From positions 372,001 to 436,000 of the forward strand of contig NZ_JAPDDR010000001.1 in NCBI RefSeq assembly GCF_025950095.1: DNA of 64,000 nucleotides, written 5' to 3'. Position numbers and translations under genes: made by a program. The notes beneath the pieces were generated by a model, which saw only the letters and a program-made list of their open reading frames with translations, searched no databases and had not been told where the DNA came from. Positions 32,876-41,821 of the stretch are shown here, piece by piece. Position 1 is the stretch's first letter, and every line of letters starts with the position of its first letter. This stretch comes from Luteolibacter rhizosphaerae (lineage in GTDB: Bacteria > Verrucomicrobiota > Verrucomicrobiia > Verrucomicrobiales > Akkermansiaceae).

Positions 32876-33457
32876 ATGGATGTACCGGCGGAGGAGCTGA
32901 CACGCCTCTTTCAGGAGATGGATGCAGGTTCGCAAGACGCCCGGGAAGCGATGCTCGCGGCGGTCTACGGGCAGCTCCGCACGATCGCCAAGGTGCGGAT
33001 GGCAAACGAAGCGCCCGGCCGCACCCTGCAAGCCACCGAACTGGTCCACGAGGCGTGGCTCCGGCTCGGCGGCCCGGAGGGTGGCGGGCAAGGGTGGGCG
33101 AACCGGCGCCACTTCTTCTCCGCTGCTGCCACCGCGATGCGGCGCATCTTGATCGAGCATGCGCGCAGCCGGGCCTCGCTGAAGCGGGGCTCGGGGCAGG
33201 AGGCGCTCACGATTGAGAGCGTGCTGGATCTCTCGGAGGCGCCGGCATCCGAGAGGATCCTCGCGCTGGACGCCGCGCTCGCGTCACTGGAGGCGGAAGC
33301 GCCCGAGGCTCATCAGGTGGTGATGCTGCGTTTCTTCACGGGGCTATCCGTGGCGGAGTGTGCCGCGGCCCTGGATAGCTCCGAGCGCACGGTGATGCGG
33401 CACTGGGCTTTCGCGAAGGCGTGGCTGGCGAATGATCTGGAACAGGACCGGACCTGA
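32876..33457 (+). CDS. ECF-type RNA polymerase sigma factor paired with a Ser/Thr kinase
   Basis: 193 residues. Region 2 contains 'AVYGQLRTIAKVRMANEAPG' and 'LVHEAWLRLGG'; region 4 is 'RFFTGLSVAECAAALDSSER' followed by a recognition helix 'TVMRHWAFAKAWL'. This is the 'sigma-70 ECF-like' subgroup frequent in Planctomycetes, Verrucomicrobia and Acidobacteria, often next to protein kinases. Only 12 bases separate it from the kinase gene, so the kinase probably controls it by phosphorylation instead of a classical anti-sigma factor. That is inference from gene order. Confidence 0.9.
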   Translation: MDVPAEELTRLFQEMDAGSQDAREAMLAAVYGQLRTIAKVRMANEAPGRTLQATELVHEAWLRLGGPEGGGQGWANRRHFFSAAATAMRRILIEHARSRASLKRGSGQEALTIESVLDLSEAPASERILALDAALASLEAEAPEAHQVVMLRFFTGLSVAECAAALDSSERTVMRHWAFAKAWLANDLEQDRT

Positions 33458-33469
33458 GTCTGCAAAGCG

Positions 33470-35710
33470 ATGCCGTCCTCCCTCCTCCAAAGTCTCTTTC
33501 TCCAAGCGAGCGAGCTCCCCGCTGAAGAGCAGGAGGAGTTCTTGAAAGGAGCGACGGATGATGCGGTGCTGCGGCAGCGGGTTTCCGATTTGTTAGAGAG
33601 CGCGCGCCGCTCGCCCGACTTCCTGGGCAGCCCGACCCTGGACTCCGCAGGCAATGCAGTGGCCGATCCGCGGGGAAACTCGCTGGGGCCTGGAAGTAGG
33701 ATCGGGCCCTATGAGCTGGTCTCGAAGCTGGGCTCCGGTGGCGGCGGGATCGTGTTTCTGGCGCGGCAGGAGGCGCCTTTGCGGCGGGAGGTCTCGCTCA
33801 AGGTGATGCGGAGTTCGCTGGATGAAGAGGAGCCGCGCTGGCGTTTCGAGATCGAGCGAAAGGCGATCGAGCGCATGGAGCATCCGGGAATCGCGCGTGT
33901 GCTGGATGCGGGGTTGACGGAGGAGGACCGGCCATGGATCGCGATGGAATACATCGCGGGTGAGGCGATCACCACGTGGTGCGACTCTCAATGTTCGAGC
34001 TTGGATGAGCGGGCGGCACTGATGGCGTCTGTTTGCGATGCGGTTCATCACGCACACCAGAAGGGCGTGCTGCATCGGGATCTAAAGCCGTCGAATGTGT
34101 TGGTAACCCGCACGGCGGAGGGGGTGGCACGTCCCTGTCTGATTGATTTCGGCATTGCCCGCTTGAGTGATGCGGGAATCGACTCCGGACAGACACGCCC
34201 CGGACGCCTTCCGGGGACGCCGGGCTACATGAGCCCGGAGCAGATCGAAGGGCGGACGGACGATCTGGACGCGCGAAGCGATATCTTCTCCTTGGGGGTG
34301 ATCCTCTATGAGCTTCTGGTGGGGGCGTCGCCTTTTCGTGATCCCGATGGGACCTCGCGCGATGTGATCTCTCCGGAAAAGAACACGCGGCTGCGTTCGG
34401 ACGATGCGATGGTGCGTCTGGCCGAGCAGCGGGGGGAATCTCCACAAGCGTGGAAGCGCGAGATGCGCGGTGACTTGGCCCTCATCGCTCTGAAATGTCT
34501 GCGTGCCGATCCGGATGATCGGTACGCGAGTGCGGACGCCTTGGCTGCGGATCTGCGGGCCTTCGTGGCGAAGCTGCCGGTTTCGGCGCATCGGCCTAGC
34601 TTGGGTTATTTGGCCTCGCGGATGATCCGCCGTCATCCGGTTGCATCGCTGTCGGGAGCGGCTGCGGTGTTTGCCTTGGTGGTTTGCTTCATCGTGATTC
34701 TGCAGACGCAAAGGCAGGCCGTAACTCAGAGGGAACTCGCCCGGGCCGAGAAGAAGCGGGCGGAGGATCTCTTCTCCGGCTTCTCCCGTTTGATCGTGGC
34801 GGGGAATCCGGAGTATGGGAATCCGCGTGATTATTCACTCGGGCAGGCCGTGATGGATTTCGCGGAGCATCTGCCTGACGAGCTTACCCGTGATCCGAAG
34901 ACGGAGGCGCGGGCGCGGCACACGCTGGCTAACGCGTTGCAGGGGATGGGGGAGTCAACGAAGGCGGGGGAGCAGTTTACCGAGTGTCTCAAGTTGCTGG
35001 AGGGCTTGCCTGCTGACGAGAGCGCCGATGTGCTTCCGGTAATTCTGTTCGGAAATGCGATCGTGATTGCGGAGACCAATCCCGATCTTGCCTGGCAGCA
35101 GTTGCTTCGAGCGGAGAAGCTGCTGGCGGCTTCGAAAGATGCGGTGGATGCCTACATGAGGATACGGGTGCTGTGCCAGCTCTCGGTGATGGCACATGAT
35201 CGCGGTGATATGGAGCAGGCCCGGTCGATGGCTACGGGGGCACTGGCAGCCGCGGAAAAGCTGGTGCCCGAGGAGCCGGGCCTGGTGGCGAGATGTCTGT
35301 GGACTCTTGCGAGAGTGGAGCGCTCCGTGCAGAACTTGGACAAGGCGAAGGCCCTGCATGAGCGCCGGGTGGGCCTGCTTTCCGCCACGGAGGGCGATGA
35401 TTCGCCGCTCACTTGGGATGCGCGGGCCGAGCTCGCCCTGCTCGCGGTCAATGGGCCGGATGCGGAGATCCACTTGGAAACGCTGCGGGATCTTTCGCGA
35501 AAGACCGAGGAGCATTTCGGACCGCGGCATCAGCAGACGCTCGCCCGCTGGATCGATTGTGCCCGGGCGAGCGGTGCCGCGGGCAGGCGGGAGGATGCCC
35601 TGGGCATTTATCAGAAGGTGCTGCAGCAAGCCGAGTCCCCGACCTTCGCCGAGCCTAGCACGCGCGAGCGTTGGCTCGAAGAATACGAGGAATTGAAGGT
35701 TGCGCCGTGA
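33470..35710 (+). CDS. Membrane-anchored Ser/Thr protein kinase with C-terminal TPR region
   Basis: 746 residues. The kinase domain (about 80-365) has 'LGSGGGGIVFLARQ' (Gly loop), 'VSLKVMRSSL' (ATP-binding Lys), 'VLHRDLKPSNVLVT' (His202-Arg-Asp catalytic loop), 'DFGIARLSDA' and 'GTPGYMSPEQ'. One transmembrane helix follows near 390-410 ('VASLSGAAAVFALVVCFIVI'). The remaining part of about 330 residues has helix pairs typical of TPR repeats and would face the periplasm. All catalytic residues are intact. The N-terminal 60 residues resemble the 'FL.A..L...E...FL' segment common ahead of such kinases. Its partner sigma gene lies directly upstream. Confidence 0.93.
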   Translation: MPSSLLQSLFLQASELPAEEQEEFLKGATDDAVLRQRVSDLLESARRSPDFLGSPTLDSAGNAVADPRGNSLGPGSRIGPYELVSKLGSGGGGIVFLARQEAPLRREVSLKVMRSSLDEEEPRWRFEIERKAIERMEHPGIARVLDAGLTEEDRPWIAMEYIAGEAITTWCDSQCSSLDERAALMASVCDAVHHAHQKGVLHRDLKPSNVLVTRTAEGVARPCLIDFGIARLSDAGIDSGQTRPGRLPGTPGYMSPEQIEGRTDDLDARSDIFSLGVILYELLVGASPFRDPDGTSRDVISPEKNTRLRSDDAMVRLAEQRGESPQAWKREMRGDLALIALKCLRADPDDRYASADALAADLRAFVAKLPVSAHRPSLGYLASRMIRRHPVASLSGAAAVFALVVCFIVILQTQRQAVTQRELARAEKKRAEDLFSGFSRLIVAGNPEYGNPRDYSLGQAVMDFAEHLPDELTRDPKTEARARHTLANALQGMGESTKAGEQFTECLKLLEGLPADESADVLPVILFGNAIVIAETNPDLAWQQLLRAEKLLAASKDAVDAYMRIRVLCQLSVMAHDRGDMEQARSMATGALAAAEKLVPEEPGLVARCLWTLARVERSVQNLDKAKALHERRVGLLSATEGDDSPLTWDARAELALLAVNGPDAEIHLETLRDLSRKTEEHFGPRHQQTLARWIDCARASGAAGRREDALGIYQKVLQQAESPTFAEPSTRERWLEEYEELKVAP

Positions 35711-35715
35711 TGGTC

Positions 35716-36762
35716 TCAGGCCGGCTGCTGCTGCGAGATGCAGTGCAGGGTGCCGCCTTCTTCCACCAGGTCGAGGCAGTCGATGCCCACGACCTCGCGG
35801 TCGCCGAAGAGTTCGCGGAGCATGCCGAGTGCCCGGTCGTCGTTCTTGTGCTGGCGGAACGTGGGGACGAGCACGCCGCCGTTCACGATCAGGAAATTGA
35901 CGTACGATGCGGGTAGTACCGGCAAGCGCCAGCCAGGGACCTCACAGGCCTCGGGCAAGTGAATCGGCACGATCTCGAAGGGTTTGCCTTCGTGGCCGAG
36001 GAAGGACTTCAGGCGGCCGAGGTTGTCATCGAGGACGGCGTGATTGGGGGAAGCGCTGTCCTTCTCCACGCAGGCGACGATGGTGCCGCAGTCGATGAAG
36101 CGGGCGAGGTCGTCGATGTGGCCGTCGGTGTCGTCGCCCTCGATGCCTTGCTTGAGCCAGAGGATGTCGCGGACATCGAGGGTGTCGCGGAGCTTTTGCT
36201 CGATCTCCTCGCGGGAGAGGTGAGGATTGCGGTTCTTGTTCAGCAGCACGGCCTCGGTGGTGAGGAGCTGGCTGGCGCCGTTTACCTCGATCGCGCCGCC
36301 TTCCAGGATCATGCCGCCGGTGAAGCGCTTCATGCCAAGGCTCTTGGCGATCTGGCGGGGGATCGAGTCGTCGAGATCGTAGGGCGGGAACTTGCCGCCC
36401 CAGGCATTGAAGCCCCAGTCGCTGATCGCTACCTCGCCGGTCTCGCGATGCTTCAGGAAGATCGGGCCGTGGTCGCGGCACCACACGTCGTTGTGCGGGT
36501 GATCGAAGAGTTGGACACGTTCCGGCACCGCCTTGGCCTTGTTGCAGAGTTCGAGGATCGCGGCGTGTTCCTTGCCCTCGGCATTGATCCGCACGGTCTC
36601 GAAGCGGCTGATGGCTGCGGCGATCTCGGCGAACTTCGCCTTCATGAGATCCTTCTTGTTGCCGCCCCAATGCCGCTCGTCGTCCACGGGCCACGAAAGC
36701 CAGACGGCCTCCTGATGGGACCATTCGGCGGGCATTGCGTAGCGGAGTTCGGCGGGTGTCAT
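35716..36762 (-). CDS. aguA: Agmatine deiminase (peptidyl-arginine-deiminase family)
   Basis: 348 residues. It hydrolyses agmatine to N-carbamoylputrescine and ammonia in the cytoplasm. Guanidine-group-modifying enzyme motifs are all present: 'VWCRDHGPIFL', 'MILEGGAIEVNG', 'GDDTDGHIDDLARFI' with catalytic His and Asp, and the nucleophile Cys341 in 'GGTLHCISQQ' near the C-terminus. Porphyromonas-type PAD shares the fold, but the short length without signal peptide favours agmatine deiminase. The next enzyme of the pathway (N-carbamoylputrescine amidase) is encoded about 7 kb away on the same strand. It converges with the kinase gene six bases past that gene's stop. Confidence 0.93.
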   Translation of the reverse strand: MTPAELRYAMPAEWSHQEAVWLSWPVDDERHWGGNKKDLMKAKFAEIAAAISRFETVRINAEGKEHAAILELCNKAKAVPERVQLFDHPHNDVWCRDHGPIFLKHRETGEVAISDWGFNAWGGKFPPYDLDDSIPRQIAKSLGMKRFTGGMILEGGAIEVNGASQLLTTEAVLLNKNRNPHLSREEIEQKLRDTLDVRDILWLKQGIEGDDTDGHIDDLARFIDCGTIVACVEKDSASPNHAVLDDNLGRLKSFLGHEGKPFEIVPIHLPEACEVPGWRLPVLPASYVNFLIVNGGVLVPTFRQHKNDDRALGMLRELFGDREVVGIDCLDLVEEGGTLHCISQQQPA

Positions 36763-36825
36763 GCGGGAGGCAGGAAAGCAGCATCCGGCTTGGCGCGGAA
36801 GTGGGAATGTGCAGGCTTTTCCGCC

Positions 36826-37725
36826 ATGACCGCGGAAGAACGGAAGGAGCTCGGCCTAGTGGTGCTTGACGGGCTTTCGGTGGGCGATGCTTTCGGGGAA
36901 GTTTTCGCCTACGGCAGCGAGTCGGTTCGCAAACGGGTTTCCAGCGGGGTCATCGGCGGTCCGTGGTGGTGGACGGATGACACCGCGATGGCGCTGGGCA
37001 TCATGGAGATCCTGACCAAGACGGGGAAGGTGGAGGAGACTTCACTGGCTTGGATTTTCTCCCGCAACTACAGGCGGGAGCCGGATCGAGGTTACGGGCG
37101 GATGGCGCGGATGGTCTTGGACAAGATTGCCGCGGGCGAAGACTGGCGGGAGGTCTCCAGCAAGGCTTTCGATGGTGGCTCGATGGGAAACGGGGCGGCG
37201 ATGCGTGCGGGTCCGCTGGGTGCGTGGTTTGCTGATGATCTCGAGCGAGTGAGAAGCGAGGCGTGGAGATCGGCTCGCGTTACGCATTGGCATCCGGAGG
37301 GGATGGCGGGGGCGGTAGCCTTGGCAGTTGCGGTCGCGGTCGCTTGGCAGACTCGGGAAGCCCCGGCGGAAAAGGCGAAGGAGCTTATTGTCGAAGCGGT
37401 GTTGAAGCATACGGCGGAAGGACCGACACGCTCGATGATTGAGTCTGCATCGCGCTTCGATCCATCTGCTTCTCCGGCTGAGGCGGCGCGTGCTTTCGGC
37501 AACGGCTCTTTGGTCACGGCACCGGACACGCTGCCCTATGTGATCTGGTCGGCATTGCGATCACTGGATGACTATGCCGATGCCCTCGTCGCTACCGTGG
37601 AAGGCGGGGGAGACTGTGACACGAATGCCGCCATGGTCGGTTCCATCGTTGTCGCCCGTCTCGGACGGTCCGCAATTCCTTCCGAATGGTTGGCGGCTCG
37701 GGAGAAGTTGCCGCCCCCAGCGTGA
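36826..37725 (+). CDS. ADP-ribosylglycohydrolase family protein
   Basis: 299 residues of the all-helical DraG/ARH fold. Metal-binding motifs are 'WWWTDDTAMAL' near the N-terminus and 'GGDCDTNAAMVGSIVVARL' near the C-terminus, both with the paired Asp/Thr ligands for two Mg ions. It removes ADP-ribose from proteins or small molecules; the natural target cannot be deduced. The start is the ATG of 'MTAEERKELGLVVLDGLSVG', which fits family length. The same frame stays open far upstream, but that part is antisense to aguA and is a shadow. Confidence 0.92.
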   Translation: MTAEERKELGLVVLDGLSVGDAFGEVFAYGSESVRKRVSSGVIGGPWWWTDDTAMALGIMEILTKTGKVEETSLAWIFSRNYRREPDRGYGRMARMVLDKIAAGEDWREVSSKAFDGGSMGNGAAMRAGPLGAWFADDLERVRSEAWRSARVTHWHPEGMAGAVALAVAVAVAWQTREAPAEKAKELIVEAVLKHTAEGPTRSMIESASRFDPSASPAEAARAFGNGSLVTAPDTLPYVIWSALRSLDDYADALVATVEGGGDCDTNAAMVGSIVVARLGRSAIPSEWLAAREKLPPPA

Positions 37726-37814
37726 TATCGTTTTTCGCCAAGGCTTCTGGAAAATCCGCATGATCGGTTTATTTTGCGTGAAATATGGCGGTTTAATGAC
37801 GTATGGAGACGTGT

Positions 37815-39005
37815 ATGAAGCGTCGTGGATTTCTAGGAAAGGTAGCGGGCGGAGCGGTAGCAGGCGTTGGGGGCGTTTCCGTTGCCCAAGAAAAGCCTGC
37901 CGATGAAGCCTTGCCTCTGGTGAAGACTCCCGCCGTGATCATGGCCCCGCGAGCCGACGGGGTGGAGGTGGTTTGGGCGGTTTCGAAGCTCGCCCGCGGC
38001 CACGTCGAGTGGAAAGCGGAGGACGGTAGCAGCGGCACGGCAGGAGCAGACCGTTTCGGCTTCGTGCCGCAGGGAGACGAGATCCTGCGTGTGAAGCTCA
38101 GCGGACTGAAGCCCGGCGTCCGGTATCAACTCCGCGCCATCACCGACTCCACCGACGGGAAGGATCGTCTCGAAGGCCCGTGGAAGAAATTCCGCACGTT
38201 GGATCCCACAGCCCAAGAGACCCGCTTCGTGGTTTGGAACGATACCCATCAGAACGATGAGACCATCAAGCAACTGCACGCCGTCACTCCGCCCGGCGAC
38301 TTCCTCCTGTGGAACGGGGACACATGCAATGATTGGCACCAAGAGGACTGGCTGGTGCCCACCTTGCTGAATCCCGGTGGTCAGGATGTGAGCGACGACC
38401 GGCCGATGTTGCTCGTATGGGGCAATCATGACGTGCGCGGCAAGTGGGCCTTCAAGGTCCCGGAGATGATCGCGACGCCGGACGGCCGTCCCTTCTACGC
38501 CTTCCGCAGCGGGCCGGTGGCGGTTCTCTGCCTGCACACCGGTGAAGACAAACCGGACAACCATCCAAGCTTCGGAGGGCGGGTGGCTTTCGAAGCGCTG
38601 CGCCGCGAGCAAGCCGAATGGATCAAGCAAGTCACCGCACAGCCCGGCTTCCGCGATGCGCCCTATCGGGTTGTCTTCTGCCACATCCCGCTGCGCTGGA
38701 CCAAGGAAGTCGCGGATGCGGGCTACGAGAAGGGTGGCTACGACGCCTTCAGCCGCTTCAGCCGCGAGGCCTGGCATGATGCGCTCGTCGGATGGAAGAC
38801 GCAGATCGTGATCTCCGGCCACACTCATAGTCCCGCATGGATCGAGGCCAATGCCGAGTTTCCCTATGCCCAGCTTGTGGGCGGAGGCCCGCAAGCGAAT
38901 CGTGCGACTTGGATCGAAGGCAAGGCGAATGCCGAAGCCTTATCCTTCGTGATGAAGGATCTCGAAGGAAAGGTAGTCCATGAGATCGCTCTGAAGCCGA
39001 TATAG
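37815..39005 (+). CDS. Tat-exported calcineurin-like metallophosphoesterase
   Basis: 396 residues. The N-terminus 'MKRRGFLGKVAGGAVAG' is a twin-arginine signal (R-R-G-F-L). Residues about 40-135 are a fibronectin-III-like beta domain as in purple acid phosphatases. The phosphoesterase metal motifs follow: 'VVWNDTHQND', 'LLWNGDTCND', 'LVWGNHDVRG', 'VVFCHIPLRW' and 'VISGHTHSP'. It acts outside the cytoplasm on an unknown phosphoester. The start with GGAG six bases ahead is preferred to an ATG twelve bases upstream. The tatC gene lies about 7 kb to the right. Confidence 0.92.
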   Translation: MKRRGFLGKVAGGAVAGVGGVSVAQEKPADEALPLVKTPAVIMAPRADGVEVVWAVSKLARGHVEWKAEDGSSGTAGADRFGFVPQGDEILRVKLSGLKPGVRYQLRAITDSTDGKDRLEGPWKKFRTLDPTAQETRFVVWNDTHQNDETIKQLHAVTPPGDFLLWNGDTCNDWHQEDWLVPTLLNPGGQDVSDDRPMLLVWGNHDVRGKWAFKVPEMIATPDGRPFYAFRSGPVAVLCLHTGEDKPDNHPSFGGRVAFEALRREQAEWIKQVTAQPGFRDAPYRVVFCHIPLRWTKEVADAGYEKGGYDAFSRFSREAWHDALVGWKTQIVISGHTHSPAWIEANAEFPYAQLVGGGPQANRATWIEGKANAEALSFVMKDLEGKVVHEIALKPI

Positions 39006-39009
39006 TCTC

Positions 39010-39396
39010 TCACTTCGCTTGGACCTCGGCCACCGGGGTTTTCTTCCCCGGCAAGCTATCGCGCACGATGAAGAAGACGGCGCCCGCCATGCATAGCGCG
39101 GCGAAGAAGTAATTCCAGGTCAGCTTCTCCTTCAGATAGAAGATCGCGAAGGGGGCGAAGACGGAGAGCGTGATGACTTCCTGGGTGATCTTGAGCTGCG
39201 CCGCGCTCAGGCCGCCGTTGTAGCCGATGCGGTTGGCCGGGACTTGCAGCAGGTACTCGAAGAGCGCGATGCCCCAGGAGATCAGCGCGGCGATGATCCA
39301 CGGCTTTTCCTTCAGATCCTTCAGGTGGGCATACCACGCGAAGGTCATGAAGATGTTGGAAAGGGTGAGGAGCGCGACGGTTTTGAGCAAGGTCAC
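39010..39396 (-). CDS. DUF486 / DMT-type small membrane protein
   Basis: 128 residues with four membrane helices. 'LLTLSNIFMTFAWYAHLKDL', 'EYLLQVPANRIGYNGG', 'LKITQEVITLSVFAPFAIFY' and 'NYFFAALCMAGAVFFI' are the conserved blocks of the DUF486 family, a short member of the drug/metabolite transporter superfamily. 'PANRIGY' and 'LKI.QE' are diagnostic. The substrate is unknown. It converges with the phosphoesterase gene four bases past that gene's stop. Confidence 0.93.
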   Translation of the reverse strand: MTLLKTVALLTLSNIFMTFAWYAHLKDLKEKPWIIAALISWGIALFEYLLQVPANRIGYNGGLSAAQLKITQEVITLSVFAPFAIFYLKEKLTWNYFFAALCMAGAVFFIVRDSLPGKKTPVAEVQAK

Positions 39397-39439
39397 GCTC
39401 CTCGGATAGCGCGGGCTGCCGCAGCGTCAAGCAAGCGGC

Positions 39440-40687
39440 TCAAGGGCAATCGTGGGACAGGCCGCTGTAGCACTCGCAAGGCTGTGACGGAGGAGCGAAG
39501 GTCGGAGCGGCCGGCTCTTCGTCTGCGGGTGCGATGGCAGCGGCGGCCATGGCGGGTGCCGGTGCGGGCGGTAGGGGATTCGTGTTCAGGCGGAAGAAGC
39601 GTCGACCCGACGTTGCCAAGGAGGGGGAGAAGCTCTGTACGGTGCCATCCCCGGCTTGGGTGCTGACACTGCTCCAGCCGGTATCGAGAGAAGTGCTGGT
39701 CTGCAGCCGGTAGGTGGTGCCGGTGGTGCTAGGCCAGCTGAAGCTGAACGGCTGAGAGGGCAGATACTGCGCGGTGAGGAAGCGGGCGGGTGGATCGACT
39801 TGCCAGCCAACGTCACGCAAGCCTGCGATGTCGAGGTCGGTGAAGACCTTGAAGAAGGCTCCTGCGTTGCAGAACGAGGGATCCATGATCGCGATCTGAG
39901 CATAGCCATGGGCTGCATTGAACGACCCGTATGCCTTGCTTAGGACATTCAGGGGATTGGCGGGGTTGTGGCCATCCGGCCCTACACAAGCCCCATCATC
40001 CCGCCAATGATCGCCGGACGCATCCAGCGGGACGCTGGCTCCGTAGGATTGGACCGCACTCGTGCCTGTGAAGAGTCCGCCGGAGATCTTCGCGTCCCAT
40101 GATCCGGCCGTACCGATGCCGAGTAGGTGGCCGAGTTCGTGGAGGGCAATCGGGACGAAGGGCATCGTGCCGCTTCCCGGGAAGTCCGTGGAGAAGTTCC
40201 AGTTGGAAACGTCCGTGTCGAAGGTGATGAAACCACCCCACGGAGCGAAGTCCGTTTTCGGAGTGGCCAAGGCTCCGGCTTGCCCGCGTCCGGCCACCCG
40301 GTTGCCCCAAGTTTGAGTGCCGCTCCAGCCATAGCCGCCATATCCGCCTTGGCCGATGGTGGAGCCGGGAATGGATTTACCGCCGGCAAACACGATCAGA
40401 GTGTTTGCCGGAACCACCAGATTGCTGAGGGTAATCGTGTTGCTTCCTCCGGGATTGGGGAAGTTGGCGGACCACGTCCCGCCGCCGTCCGTGGCGGGAT
40501 TGATCGAAAGCAGCTGATCGTGGATCAGGGTCTCGAAATAGTCAGCCACCTTGCGGAGGGCTTCCTTGGATCCGGGCTGGTTGAAGAAGCCGTTGGTATC
40601 GTAATCGTAGCGGATCTCGATCTTGATGGCTTGGGCAGGCGAGGCACAGGCGAGGAGTCCGCCGATCGCTAGAGCGTGGAGTTTCAT
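39440..40687 (-). CDS. Secreted zinc metalloprotease-like protein with HExxH
   Basis: 415 residues. The signal peptide is 'KLHALAIGGLLACASPAQA'. The catalytic motif is 'IALHELGHLLGIGTAGSWDA'. Two His and the Glu of a zincin are present, but the third metal ligand expected for matrixins (HExxHxxGxxH) is replaced by Thr, so another residue must complete the site or the enzyme is atypical. The C-terminal part (about 300-395) has 'FSFSWPSTTGTTYRLQTSTS' and 'GRRFFRLNTN', the 'FFRL' module found on exported Verrucomicrobia proteins, followed by a Pro/Ala tail. No PEP-CTERM signal is present. It stands alone. Confidence 0.8.
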   Translation of the reverse strand: MKLHALAIGGLLACASPAQAIKIEIRYDYDTNGFFNQPGSKEALRKVADYFETLIHDQLLSINPATDGGGTWSANFPNPGGSNTITLSNLVVPANTLIVFAGGKSIPGSTIGQGGYGGYGWSGTQTWGNRVAGRGQAGALATPKTDFAPWGGFITFDTDVSNWNFSTDFPGSGTMPFVPIALHELGHLLGIGTAGSWDAKISGGLFTGTSAVQSYGASVPLDASGDHWRDDGACVGPDGHNPANPLNVLSKAYGSFNAAHGYAQIAIMDPSFCNAGAFFKVFTDLDIAGLRDVGWQVDPPARFLTAQYLPSQPFSFSWPSTTGTTYRLQTSTSLDTGWSSVSTQAGDGTVQSFSPSLATSGRRFFRLNTNPLPPAPAPAMAAAAIAPADEEPAAPTFAPPSQPCECYSGLSHDCP

Positions 40688-40783
40688 GGGAGGTGCAGGA
40701 GTGGGTAGCACTCCATACCAGCCACAAAATTATGGTTCGGAAAACCGTAAACTACAGTTTTGCAAAGATTGCAGGGTTGACGC

Positions 40784-41821
40784 TCAGCGGGTTGGGATGT
40801 TCGAGCGGATCTTGCGAGAGAAGTCGGGGTCGTCGTGGGCCTGAAGGGCGCGGTCGTTGATGTGGCCCTTCTCCTTGAGAACGGCCAAGGGGGTGGACTT
40901 GGCGGCGAGGAGGCTCTTTTCGTAGAGAAGTTCGTCGAGCTTGCCGTTGAGGAGGAGTCGCCAGTCCGGAAGACCGCGGTCGGCCTTCGCGATCTGGGAG
41001 CTCAGGGCGGTGGTGCAGTTGGCGGTGACCGCATTGTAGAAGCGAGGCCGTTCGTTCACGGCCCGGATTTGGTCCACGTATTCCATGAAGCGTTCGCGAG
41101 CCTTTTGCGGACCGAGGGCGAGGCGGTAGAGATAGGCGTCCTCGTCCTTGCGGATATTGGTGCGGACCCGGACGAAGTCCCGTTCATCGCCCACGAGGTA
41201 GGTCAGTTCGTAGAGTTTGTAGAGGCCACCCAAAGTGGTGTAGACCTCGCCCTTTTCGCGCCGGGTTTCGATCGAGAAGGAGATATAGCCCTCATCGCCG
41301 AAGTCGAAACTGAAGATCGGATGGGCGATCCATGGCGAGCCCCAGTAGTTGAGCACCATGTCGACCCCCTGGAGCTTGGAGAGGTGGACGGTGCGGGTTT
41401 CCCAGCGCTCCGTTACGGTGCCGTCCATGGCGTAATCGAAGTTGCGGAAATTGGTGAAGGTAACGGCGTCGCCCTCGACGCTGGCACCTGCGCTGCGGGC
41501 ATACTCCGGGGCCCAGTCCCGTTCTTGGGACGGCTGCTTGAAGAGCCACGGGATGATCGCGAGCGCCAGGATTCCGGCGAAGGCCAGCCAGCGGCGCGAG
41601 GATGTCTTCGAGCGGAAGATGAGCACGATGCCTAGCAGGAGCCACAGCAGGCCGAGCACGAGATTGCCTGTGCCGGGGAAGGGGCCGTCGAAGTAAATGG
41701 CCCCGAAGGTCCAGAGCGTGGCAAGCAGGCAAAGGAAACGCAGGATGCCGCGTCCGCAGGCGCGGGCGGGCCGGTTCAAGGAGCCGGTGCGATCGCCGGC
41801 GGGTGGGGAGGACGCTTCCAT
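40784..41821 (-). CDS. Membrane protein with Lnb-like N-terminal periplasmic (DUF4105) domain
   Basis: 345 residues. Three hydrophobic helices at about 26-42, 50-68 and 78-92 are followed by a periplasmic domain. 'FDYAMDGTVTERWETRTVHL', 'FSFDFGDEGYISFSIETRRE' and 'YNAVTANCTTAL' match DUF4105/Lnb. The Cys in 'NCTT' is a cysteine-protease-like nucleophile in that family. Lnb proteins in enterococci act in lipoprotein N-acyl remodelling, but the family is broad. Its start lies inside the end of the EamA transporter gene (46-base overlap); an internal start is possible. Confidence 0.82.
   Translation of the reverse strand: MEASSPPAGDRTGSLNRPARACGRGILRFLCLLATLWTFGAIYFDGPFPGTGNLVLGLLWLLLGIVLIFRSKTSSRRWLAFAGILALAIIPWLFKQPSQERDWAPEYARSAGASVEGDAVTFTNFRNFDYAMDGTVTERWETRTVHLSKLQGVDMVLNYWGSPWIAHPIFSFDFGDEGYISFSIETRREKGEVYTTLGGLYKLYELTYLVGDERDFVRVRTNIRKDEDAYLYRLALGPQKARERFMEYVDQIRAVNERPRFYNAVTANCTTALSSQIAKADRGLPDWRLLLNGKLDELLYEKSLLAAKSTPLAVLKEKGHINDRALQAHDDPDFSRKIRSNIPTR

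Noticed and set aside
35959-36825. 289-codon N-terminal extension of the ADP-ribosylglycohydrolase
   Set aside because: It is entirely antisense to aguA and the family starts at MTAEERK.
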